Below, piece after piece: positions 34,147 to 40,560 of a stretch of 64,000 bases of DNA. The stretch spans positions 11,052,501-11,116,500 of the forward strand of contig NC_058042.1 of NCBI RefSeq assembly GCF_020085105.1, given 5' to 3'. Position 1 is the first letter of the stretch; each line of letters opens with the position of its first letter. The notes beneath the pieces were generated by a model. That model worked only from the letters and a program-made list of their open reading frames with translations. It did no database searches and had not been told where the DNA came from. Origin of the DNA: Siniperca chuatsi. Lineage: Eukaryota; Chordata; Actinopteri; Centrarchiformes; Sinipercidae. The position numbers and the translations under genes were made by a program.

Positions 34147-36977
34147 ATGCAGGTTATTGGCTCAGCCTATGAGTGGTCCGATGGAACAAGATTTGACTAC
34201 AAAGCCACCATCTCTGACTCACAGGAGGGTTCCAGCTCAGCCAAACAAGAGGCCAGCTGTGTTTTTGTAACCCCTGCTGGAGCCTGGGTGAAGACCAGCT
34301 GCAATATGTTGGTAGACGGCGCCATCTGCTACACCACCACCATCACCACCACTTCCCAAAGTAAGACACCGATGTGTTTTATATAAAAAATCACATTTCT
34401 ATATAAAATCACATTGTTCCACTTTCATTATGTAGGAAAAGGGAAATGACTGGAATCGGTCAGTATTGAATGGTTTAGTCAGCAGAAATGATTTAGAGGA
34501 GAAAACTAGCACCACCGAATCATTTGGTACATTATGGCAAAATTGTACCATTGTGTAAAAGGGATGCATCTACCTGTGACTTAATTTGTGTTGGAGTGGC
34601 ACTGACTGTCATCCATCTTGTTTTTGTGTTATCAATCAGGAGCCAGACTGCAGGCTGCCCCAGAGGCCAATCACTGCCCTCAGAGCAACGGTATGTCCAA
34701 GTGGGTGCAGCATCAGGATAACTGTTATGCCTTCGACATGAGCTTCTACAACTACAGCGTGTACAGCATGGAGAAGGCCAGGGGCGTCTGTCAGAGCATG
34801 GGTGAGTTGTCAGAGCATGGGTGAGTTGGGGTGGGTTATAATTAGTATTCATCAACTGTAGTCCACCAATTGCTTTTTTTTCTGCTGACAGATGCTCAAC
34901 TACTGACCATAAAAACCACAGAGGAGAACGACTTTGTGTCAAAATACATGTCTGATGACCCTCTCATCACCAGTCGAGTATGGCTCGACATGGAGCTCGA
35001 TTCTCAAGGTAAACCCCATCATTTGAAATAGAAGTAAGACAGCAAAACGTTGTTGATGATTTAGATTAACATTACAGGTCCAACCTGCAGTTTTTAGCTA
35101 TTTCAATTATGATTATATTCATACATATAATTCAAGTTTGACTTCTAGCATTTTGTGTTTTTCAAACTATTGGGCAAGTTACTTTCAAAATTTAATATAT
35201 TACATATTACATTACATATTACTAGTAACTTTTAACTCATTTGAAAGTTACGATACAGTATTACTGTCTGTGTAGGGTAATGTGTTGCTGATTACACTAC
35301 TACTACTACTACTACTACATTGTTTTGGTTTTACGGCCCACAACTTTACTGTTTTGGTTTAATCTCACAGCCCTCATCATCAGCATTGTTTCCAGCCACA
35401 GCAAGCAGCTGCTGTCAGCAAAAAAAGCTCTGATAAACTCACTGTACACTACCTGCCCAGTGGACATGCAAAGTTAGTGACTAGCTGGTGAACACAGTCG
35501 AACATTTAGCCGCTAAAAAGCGAAATATTTCCCTCAGAAGTTGGTAGAGACCAAAAACTGAGCTAAAAGGAGAGAGAATATTGGACAGTTCTTATGCAGA
35601 CAGAAACACAACTCCAAACCAATGCTAATGTTGCTGCATGTCTGCTGGATTTATAAACAGGCAACTCTTTGCTAACAACATATCGCCACATCACCTTTTA
35701 TAAGGTGGTAATATGTCAGTGTTGTGTTTACAGTTTGTTCTGCTGCCCGATGTGGCCAAAAAAATTTTAATAATGTTGTTTTGTTTTAACAAATCAGTTT
35801 GATTGTGTTAACTTCTTCATTTGAGTCAGATATAAGATTTGTGATATTTGTGTTGTGAGACAGTGATGACAGTCCTTCTCCCTTTCCTCTCTCATTGTCT
35901 CCTCGTTCTTCCCCTTAGGTAAGCCTGTATCCTGGCAAGATGGCTCGGATCTGGCCTACTCTAACTGGAAGTCTGAGGCCTTAGTTACTGGGAAGAAGCC
36001 CGGGCCCCACTGTGCTGTCATGATGACAGGAGATAAGGGAATCTGGAATCTTGTCAACTGCAAGGCTAGCTACAGTCGTGTTGTCTGTAAAACTGAAGCA
36101 AGTGAGTATCACAACTGCATTAAAGGAATAGTTTGACATTTTGGGAAATACGCACATATTTGCTGAGAAGATAGATACCACTCTCATATCTGTACGGTAA
36201 ATATGTATCTGAAGCCAGCGGCCAGTTAGCTTAGCACAAAGACTGGAAACAGGGGGAAACAGCTAGCCTGGCTCTGTCCGAGGGTAAAAAGTTGCCAGGT
36301 TGCGGAGACTGTGGGAAGTTGCTAGTCGCAGCCAAGAAATTATCCAGCACATAATTGCCCATAAAACGTCAAATTGTTAGTTTTACATTTTGTTACCTTT
36401 TGACAAAAAAACAGGCTAGCTGTGTCCCCTACTTCTTTGTGCTATGGTGCTATGCTAAGCTAACCGGCTGCAGCTTCATAGTTACCATACAGACATGAGA
36501 GTGGCATCAATCTTCTCATTTAACTCTCAGCAAGAAAGCAAATAAGCATATTTTTAAATTCATCTCAGCACCAAAGCGCCACCTTTTCAGACGTTTCATA
36601 TCTTTGACAACAGTAGTGGTTTTGCATGTTTTAGCCCAAACAAATTTATTTTTTAATTACTGAGATTGTCTTACACAGAGAGTCTGAACTCAGATAAAAA
36701 CTGTATGAACTCAAACATTATGACATCTTGTTCAGTGGGAACACAAAAACCTCTAAAAACTGACTGACTGATGACTGACTAACTTCACTTTTGTTCCTCA
36801 GAGACTGCAAGCTCTCCTGTGGCACTGGTTCTCTTCATCGTGGTCCTCCTCGCTCTCCTTTTAGCCATCGGCTTTATCATCTATAAGAAGAAAAGAGCCT
36901 ACTTCTCCTCCACTGTCCGCTACAGGAGGACCTTTGATGAATCAGACAACACCAGTATAATAACAGAATCTGACTGA
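14158..36977 (+). CDS. ly75: ly75 (DEC-205/CD205) endocytic receptor, complete
   Basis: Thirty-five coding exons, 5226 nt, 1741 residues plus stop (human LY75 is about 1722). Exon starts are 14158, 15302, 16763, 17053, 18420, 19391, 19947, 20485, 20829, 21316, 21635, 22294, 23325, 23996, 24339, 25071, 25457, 25719, 27221, 27400, 28505, 29277, 29555, 30202, 30785, 31100, 31986, 32264, 33460, 33766, 34153, 34640, 34892, 35919 and 36802. Phases agree at every junction. Domains: signal peptide 1 to about 25, ricin-B 35-154, FNII 155-212, ten CTLDs 213 to about 1683, transmembrane helix about 1688-1709, short tail. Ten CTLDs single out LY75 within the mannose receptor family. In mammals the protein takes up antigen on dendritic and thymic epithelial cells; here that is inferred from homology. 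The start ATG has A at -3 and G at +4. Confidence 0.96.
14261..15301 (+). other. ly75: ly75 intron 1
   Basis: One kilobase between the signal-peptide exon and the ricin-B exon. I see T-rich runs near 14940 and 15255 and no recognisable gene or mobile element. Confidence 0.5.
15302..15661 (+). CDS. ly75: ly75 exon 2, ricin B-type (cysteine-rich) domain
   Basis: A single exon holds the complete domain, residues about 35-154. The translation begins [16 protein letters not shown] and includes [22 protein letters not shown] and LLHWRCLDG, ending DNICQKPYH. The Q-x-W type strands and paired cysteines of the beta-trefoil are visible. In MRC1 this domain binds sulphated sugars; in mammalian LY75 such binding is not established, so no ligand is proposed. 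A long antisense open frame over this exon is a shadow. Confidence 0.95.
15662..16762 (+). other. ly75: ly75 intron 2
   Basis: About 1.1 kb of AT-rich intronic sequence. No exon, mobile element or RNA gene was recognised. Confidence 0.5.
16763..16936 (+). CDS. ly75: ly75 exon 3, fibronectin type II domain
   Basis: Residues about 155-212. The translation [18 protein letters not shown], then [13 protein letters not shown] and GHCLTP carries the four FNII cysteines and the aromatic core. The donor is unusual. The exon must end after CCT G to give the conserved glutamate at the start of CTLD1, and the next two bases are GC, not GT. The nearest GT sites give a stop or the wrong frame (see findings). 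Confidence 0.94.
17053..19531 (+). CDS. ly75: ly75 CTLD1 (exons 4-6)
   Basis: Exons 17053-17214, 18420-18539 and 19391-19531; residues about 213-353. Key segments are [55 protein letters not shown] and LPYICKK. Six cysteines of the long CTLD form are present. The carbohydrate-type calcium residues are missing (RWETEMP in place of EPN). A probable N-glycosylation site (NAS) follows the domain. Confidence 0.95.
17380..17412. repeat. short perfect inverted repeat
   Basis: Arms GGCCAGTTGATAT (17380-17392) and ATATCAACTGGCC (17400-17412) are exact reverse complements with a 7-base loop. It would form a small hairpin in ly75 intron 4. Function unknown. Confidence 0.8.
17655..17745 (+). repeat. tRNA-derived SINE head
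   Basis: An A-box-like TAGCTCACCTGG (17663-17674) and a B-box GGTTCGAATCC (17725-17735) stand about 50 bases apart, the internal promoter layout of a tRNA-derived SINE. No acceptor-stem pairing is apparent, so this is not a working tRNA gene. Confidence 0.65.
19947..20936 (+). CDS. ly75: ly75 CTLD2 (exons 7-9)
   Basis: Exons 19947-20150, 20485-20645 and 20829-20936; residues about 354-511. Segments include [44 protein letters not shown] and LPFMCQKKG. The last exon also carries the first residues of CTLD3 (DGCRYED). Human CTLD2 has EPN at the sugar-site position; here it reads NQPV, so sugar binding of the calcium-dependent kind is unlikely. A potential N-glycosylation site is NNT. Confidence 0.95.
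21316..22493 (+). CDS. ly75: ly75 CTLD3 (exons 10-12)
   Basis: Exons 21316-21404, 21635-21804 and 22294-22493; residues about 506-655. Segments include [52 protein letters not shown] and [17 protein letters not shown]. These agree closely with human CTLD3, including the unusual RCNIT/NCNLT start of the helix. A proline-rich linker ([12 protein letters not shown]) and the beginning of CTLD4 ([16 protein letters not shown]) end exon 12. Confidence 0.95.
22573..23013. repeat. MITE-like family B, copy 1
   Basis: Begins AAAGGGGAACATTGATTTTA and ends AAATTGGTGGAGTACTCTTT, which are inverted relatives. The body shares CATCAAAGTCTGTTTACAGG, GGGGAGTACTACTG, CGCTACTAGCATAACACACC and TTGTGGGTAATGT with 29745-29973. 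A long A run near 22730 lies inside. Confidence 0.7.
23325..25194 (+). CDS. ly75: ly75 CTLD4 (exons 13-16)
   Basis: Exons 23325-23467, 23996-24074, 24339-24410 and 25071-25194; residues about 640-803, completed by the CYK end of exon 12. [20 protein letters not shown] is almost the human sequence. [42 protein letters not shown] follow. The domain is split over four small exons, more than the other domains. Introns here are 0.3-0.7 kb and contain nothing recognised. Confidence 0.95.
25457..28641 (+). CDS. ly75: ly75 linker and CTLD5 (exons 17-21)
   Basis: Exons 25457-25492, 25719-25888, 27221-27288, 27400-27476 and 28505-28641; residues about 803-966. The small exon 17 encodes the linker [11 protein letters not shown] (human RTPKTPDWYNP). 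The CTLD reads [20 protein letters not shown], then [10 protein letters not shown] in place of the usual WIGL; human CTLD5 has WWIRI there, so this is a conserved family oddity. It closes with [12 protein letters not shown]. Exon 21 also starts CTLD6, and its donor GTCTGA is weak. Confidence 0.94.
25889..28504 (+). other. ly75: ly75 introns 18-20
   Basis: Introns 25889-27220 and 27477-28504 total more than 2.3 kb around two small exons. They are AT-rich. I could not name any repeat or extra exon in them. Confidence 0.45.
29277..30331 (+). CDS. ly75: ly75 CTLD6 (exons 22-24)
   Basis: Exons 29277-29385, 29555-29715 and 30202-30331; residues about 967-1099, with the first residues from exon 21 ([13 protein letters not shown]). 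Segments include [56 protein letters not shown] and NVAVCQHYA. The helix preceding the cysteine is divergent, as it is in human CTLD6. Confidence 0.93.
29745..29973. repeat. MITE-like family B, copy 2
   Basis: Begins AAATGGGAACTCCACCGATT and ends AAATCAGTGGAGTACTCCTT; the ends are inverted copies over about 20 bases. It shares its body with 22573-23013 but is shorter. It starts only 30 bases after the donor of ly75 exon 23. Confidence 0.75.
30540..30710 (+). repeat. SINE-like dispersed repeat
   Basis: GGTGGCCTAGGGGTTAAGG resembles an A-box tRNA-type head. Downstream GTTGCATGTTGTTCCCTATC, then CTCTCCCCTAATTTCCTGTC match a common fish SINE body. Located in ly75 intron 24. Borders approximate. 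Confidence 0.55.
30785..31262 (+). CDS. ly75: ly75 CTLD7 (exons 25-26)
   Basis: Exons 30785-31005 and 31100-31262; residues about 1100-1227. Segments include [42 protein letters not shown] and [21 protein letters not shown] short-form CTLD lacking the N-terminal disulphide hairpin, as in human CTLD7. Potential N-glycosylation at NHT and NLT. Confidence 0.95.
31986..33645 (+). CDS. ly75: ly75 CTLD8 (exons 27-29)
   Basis: Exons 31986-32150, 32264-32386 and 33460-33645; residues about 1228-1385. Segments include [64 protein letters not shown] and TIVACKLDN. The donors of exons 28 (GTTTGT) and 29 (GTTGGT) are weak, but phase and homology both require them. The intron between them is 1.07 kb and holds a hAT-like repeat. 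Confidence 0.94.
32519..33190. mobile_element. hAT-like repeats with a palindrome
   Basis: The motifs AGGGGTGCAAC (32525) and TAGGGATGCACCAACAGG (32720) resemble ends of non-autonomous hAT elements. Text of the type CCGATATTGATG and TATCGGC recurs through the region, ending near ATCGGCCCAG at about 33170. Borders and number of elements are uncertain. Contains the palindrome at 32736-32776. Confidence 0.5.
32736..32776. repeat. perfect 16-bp inverted repeat
   Basis: Arms GGCAAATATCGTCCGA (32736-32751) and TCGGACGATATTTGCC (32761-32776) are exact reverse complements around a 9-base loop. Probably part of a hAT-like element in ly75 intron 28. Confidence 0.85.
33766..34360 (+). CDS. ly75: ly75 CTLD9 (exons 30-31)
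   Basis: Exons 33766-33989 and 34153-34360; residues about 1386-1529. Segments include [48 protein letters not shown] and [11 protein letters not shown] threonine-rich linker (TTTITTTSQ) follows. The intron between the two exons is mostly an 81-base CT microsatellite that also forms the acceptor's pyrimidine tract. Confidence 0.95.
34066..34146 (+). repeat. (CT)n microsatellite at a splice acceptor
   Basis: About 40 CT units with a single TT interruption near 34124. It ends 4 bases before the AG of ly75 exon 31 at 34151-34152 and is the only pyrimidine tract for that acceptor. Confidence 0.95.
34640..36101 (+). CDS. ly75: ly75 CTLD10 (exons 32-34)
   Basis: Exons 34640-34801, 34892-35008 and 35919-36101; residues about 1530-1683. 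Segments include [59 protein letters not shown] and [10 protein letters not shown]. This is the membrane-proximal lectin domain. The exon 32 donor region is tandemly duplicated (34791-34828), offering two identical donors 19 bases apart; only the first keeps the frame. Confidence 0.94.
34791..34828 (+). repeat. ly75: exact 19-bp tandem duplication spanning a splice donor
   Basis: The unit TCAGAGCATGGGTGAGTTG occurs at 34791-34809 and again, identical, at 34810-34828. The exon-intron boundary (ATG G before GTGAGT) is inside the unit, so the donor is present twice. Confidence 0.97.
35299..35720. repeat. trinucleotide run and dispersed repeat family C, copy 2
   Basis: A short (TAC)n run at 35299-35320 is followed by family C sequence sharing blocks with 9540-9860: CAACTTTACTGTTTTGGTTT, CACTACCTGCCCAG, ACTAGCTGGTGAACA and AAAGGAGAGAGAATATTGGA. 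Lies in ly75 intron 33. Confidence 0.6.
36119..36556. repeat. MITE-like family A, copy 4
   Basis: Begins TTAAAGGAATAGTTTGACAT and ends with the inverted AGCAAGAAAGCAAATAAGCA. The body has GCCAGTTAGCTTAGC, GACTGGAAACAGGGGG and AACAGCTAGCCTGGCTCTGT, then the mirrored GCTATGCTAAGCTAACCGG. Starts 18 bases after the donor of ly75 exon 34. Confidence 0.75.
36802..36977 (+). CDS. ly75: ly75 exon 35, transmembrane helix and cytoplasmic tail
   Basis: Encodes a hydrophobic helix ([19 protein letters not shown]) followed by IIYKKKR and a tail of about 30 residues, ending at TGA 36975-36977. The tail has FSSTVRY where the human has FSSVRY, the coated-pit type signal. FDESD stands in place of the human acidic EDE element, and the protein ends ITESD. 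This match, more than any lectin domain, separates the gene from pla2r1 next door. Confidence 0.95.
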
Positions 36978-38640
36978 GCTTGCTTAAGTATTCAGCCTCA
37001 GGGAGTATTGATATGCTTGCCTCTTGTGCATTTTAGTACTTTTCAGCAAGAGCAGATGCAGCCTTTTTTAATTATTTATTTATCCTGCTCAAGCCTGCAA
37101 ACTTTCTAGAATTAGGTGTAAAACTGTAAATATTGTTAGAGAATTGTGAATATCTGCCAATTCAGTTTCTTAATGTGGGTTATTTTAGATTGCGTTTATT
37201 AAAAGCCCTGTGTTATGCCTAATGTAGATACTTGGGCAGATGCTTTGTGGTAAATGTTGATCACTGACATTAGTGGGATGTTAGAGTTGTTTTTTTTTTT
37301 TTTTTAGATTGTATAAAGATTTTGAGTTGATTTACAAAAATATGCAACGTCACAAAACTCTCCCATTCAGCCTTGTAACTGGTGTTAAATTGCACTAATG
37401 TATGAGTGACTTCAAACTATATAACAAACAAAACGTGCATTTCTTTTATACTGTATATACCATTACTCAAACTATTCCAGTAGTATTTTTCAACTTCAGA
37501 AGGTTTGATTTCCACATGATTACAATTAATCAATACATTAAAAGACTTTTAAAAGGCCAGTTCACCTGAAAATACAGTAAAACATGTTTTTCTTTGACTT
37601 GGAGTTAAATATCTAGATTTTTTTCTCCTTCAAATACTCACAATGCTGCCCAGACCTCACAGTGAATAGTTATAGAACTCGTTTTCTACTAAAGTATGCC
37701 TCATAACTGTCTGCAAGCAAAAGGAAGAAACTAAAGACTGGATCTTATGTAAACGTTTAATTATATTCCTGTTGAGTTCTTTACATAGATTTTGGGGACT
37801 CTGACATTGAGCTCCACTCTATTGGCCTGAGCTACAGCTGATATTTCCAAACCTCAGCAAATCACATCAAAACTATCTGGATTGAGAGACTGCATTTTGG
37901 TCAAGAAAATACATTTGTATTTTTAGATGGACTGTGCCTTTAAACAAGTAGAAGAATTTGCCATTGATGAATATCTGACTGACTGTGCCTTTTAACATCA
38001 TTACTTCACAAGAAATTGGAGTTTTTAAGCGACTGGATTGGGTTATTATCAATGTACTTACTGATTCAGTTGACTTATTAATACCTAATATGACTAATTT
38101 GACTAATACCTACCTAATATGTTGTAGTTGTCAATATATATATGATGAGAGAAAAATCTTAAGTGTGGACACTGTCTTAGCCTCAAAATTAATCAGACAC
38201 CAGTTTGTAGTATTTGTCTGTTTATGTAGATCAGACTTTCCTATGCACTTAACTACTGAGCTAGAACGCACTTTAATATGTTGTGGAGCTACAGCTCCTA
38301 TGTTTAAGCACAAAGAGGTTCGGAGAGTTTTTAAAGACGTTCAGATTGCACTGCCGTTTGCTGTGAATGCTTTGTAAATATGTGATATTTGTTTTATAAC
38401 TGAGAATGAACCAAAGATGCTCTGAGTCGTTTGAATGTCAAAAGCTTGAGCTTTCCTTTCAGTCTGTGGAACTGCCTCAATACGGCTTGTTAACCCATTC
38501 ATATCAAGTTCTAAACCAAAAGTTAGTGGGTTGTGTTTTTTTTTTTTTAATTTTCCCACCACCCTCCTAAACAGATCTATCAGCTTAAATCAGGTATAGC
38601 ATCCTTCCAATAAAATTTCCTGTCTTAAAAGACTTGTCTT
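36978..38640 (+). other. ly75: ly75 3' untranslated region
   Basis: Sequence after the stop is AT-rich without coding signals. A 130-codon open frame at 37985-38377 has no recognisable domain and is judged accidental. AATAAA at 38609-38614 gives a 3'UTR of about 1.65 kb. Confidence 0.6.
38609..38614 (+). terminator. candidate poly(A) signal of ly75
   Basis: AATAAA in CCAATAAAATTTCC, followed within 30 bases by a T-rich stretch (GTCTTTTTTTTAAATC). No other strong candidate lies closer to the stop codon. Confidence 0.6.
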
Positions 38641-39604
38641 TTTTTTAAATCTTGTTCACTTTGTGATGTAAAGTTATTGTACTTTACATGCGATTAGTCA
38701 GGCTTAGCCTAGCAATGAAGTTAGACTAATTCCACCACCACTGCATGTAAAAAGTAATTTTGTGATGTATTGACAGTGTAGTCCCTCATTCGTCCAGGAG
38801 TGTTCTATCGTAGAAAAGGTTTCAGTCGTAGTCATCTGGACACTGTTTTCAGAATCAAGACGTTTCCTAAAACAGAATGTACACTGTACTATTGAAAAAT
38901 ATTTAACAGTAGAGATAATATTTACAATTATTCACAGACAACTGACTGGAAATCAGGATTAAACTTGAGCTGAGGACATCATGCAACACTTTTTGGAATC
39001 CAGTGACAATGAATCACTCCATGGGCTCATACTTTCAGGTATTAATTTACTTTTATTTGAATGTATGGCTTCCAGCAGTAAATCATTGTTTCAGTCAAAT
39101 CACCACGGCTGCTATCAGTGTCTCAGATTTTCTATTATTTACCACATTATCTCTAGATGACAGAGCATTGTTCACAAGGCAGTACAATATAAACATTAGC
39201 ATTTAAATTGGGTGGATTTTTCCTTTTCAGTTTAGAATATTCCTATTGAAAGTAGGATGAGGTAGGATGAAAATCACACTGAACTGCCATGTTGTTTCAT
39301 TTCATTCGAACTGCTGAACAAATCGGCAATGTGGACGGCAATTCACACGTCAAGAACCAGATTTATTTAGAAGCGCATGCATGTCAGAGGTGGCAGCACT
39401 TATTGTGTACATTCATTTACATCTATTTGAGAGAATGGAGCCACGAGATTCAACCATCAACATCAATGAGTCCTCTCAGGAATATCTGGTGTAACATCAA
39501 ACATCAATGTGCTTCTAACAAGAAGCACCTCCTTGTTAACTATATTGTGCCTGTAACATCAATAGTAAATCAATATACAATAGTAAATAAGACTTAACAG
39601 AAAA
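38641..39604. other. intergenic gap between convergent ly75 and march7
   Basis: About 1 kb between the two poly(A) signals. It contains the second copy of the GTAGTCCCTCATTCGTCC repeat (about 38777-38850). No CTLD or transmembrane exon of a CD302-like gene could be found here on either strand. Confidence 0.6.
38777..38850. repeat. dispersed repeat, second copy
   Basis: The sequence GTAGTCCCTCATTCGTCC, then AGGAGTGTTCTATCG is identical to 3723 onward. It is followed by GTTTCAGTCGTAGTCATCTG and GGACACTG. Unidentified repeat. Confidence 0.6.
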
Positions 39605-40222
39605 GGCAGTTTGCATTCAATCTTTATTCCGAAATTGAAAGCATGAAACTAGATTTGTACATACATAAAGCATTTCAAACACAAAGATGGAGAAAATTCA
39701 TTGATAGGATAAGTTCTTTGTTGTTTTTTTAAATACATTCTCAGTGGGAAAAGTCAGAGGAAAACAGACAAAAGGAATAACAGCCACCTTTTATATTCTC
39801 TCCCAAAAGCATCAGTCTCACCATCACAGCTTAAGTACAAATTGACACTTGTCACTGTTGTCCTTCTATGCCATTTAAATTTCTGCCTTTTTATTTAAAC
39901 ATTAAAAGCACTTGTGGTATAACAGTTAAAAAGACTTGCATTTTTATTTTATTATGATTATGATGAAAGTGCACTCATAGAAAGAAATACGGTGGTGTCA
40001 ACCAAAATATTTTTACACACTAATTCATTTTGAGTTTGCATAAGTGCAAAAGCCACCTGCAACAAAGGCGAGACATGTTCTGTGCGTTTGGCATTTCTCA
40101 CTGCCCTTGCATTTCAGATGAATATGACGATGTCAAAGCATGTGTGAAAACTGGGTGAGCTACCATATGGCATGGAGTAGCCCTGCAACTTCAGATCCTC
40201 TGACCCACTTTTTTACCCTCAT
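39605..40222 (-). other. march7: march7 3' untranslated region
   Basis: From the march7 stop codon (40223-40225, - strand) to a - strand AATAAA at 39628-39623, about 0.6 kb. No coding signal. Confidence 0.55.
39623..39628 (-). terminator. candidate poly(A) signal of march7
   Basis: TTTATT on the + strand, i.e. AATAAA on the - strand (GGAATAAAGATTG). Further TTTATT copies occur nearer the stop, so alternative ends are possible. Confidence 0.5.
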
Positions 40223-40560
40223 TTAGTACTCCTCTTCAAGATCGTCGTCCAGGTCAGAAAACTCAATAGATGGTCTGTTGTCTTGGATCTCCTCGTCACT
40301 TTCACCATGGGGAACTGCAATCCAGAGACATTAAATCAAATTCTGTAGCCACATTATAAACATAACAATGAAAACACACGAGCGAGTGATCTACAGTATA
40401 AAAGCTGGTAGCTTTAAACATGGCAATTACAGACGAAAGGTCGCTTGCAGCAAATCAGGACTGCCTTTCAACAAACACATAAGCATAGTAGAGAAGGATT
40501 GAACAACATACTTTCAAGATTGTCCATGTGTTCATGAAGAATTCTCACCAGGTTGAATAA
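40223..40560 (-). CDS. march7: march7 exons 9-10, C-terminal end
   Basis: Exon 40560-40512 encodes [16 protein letters not shown]. Exon 40314-40223 continues [16 protein letters not shown] and ends in an acidic cluster ([10 protein letters not shown], stop). Human MARCH7 has the same helix (INLARTLQAHMEDLE) and a shorter acidic end. Confidence 0.92.

Noticed and set aside
37985..38377. 130-codon open frame in the ly75 3' flank, considered as a cd302 remnant
   Set aside because: It has no CTLD motifs, signal peptide or transmembrane helix, and lies before the ly75 poly(A) signal; judged to be UTR.
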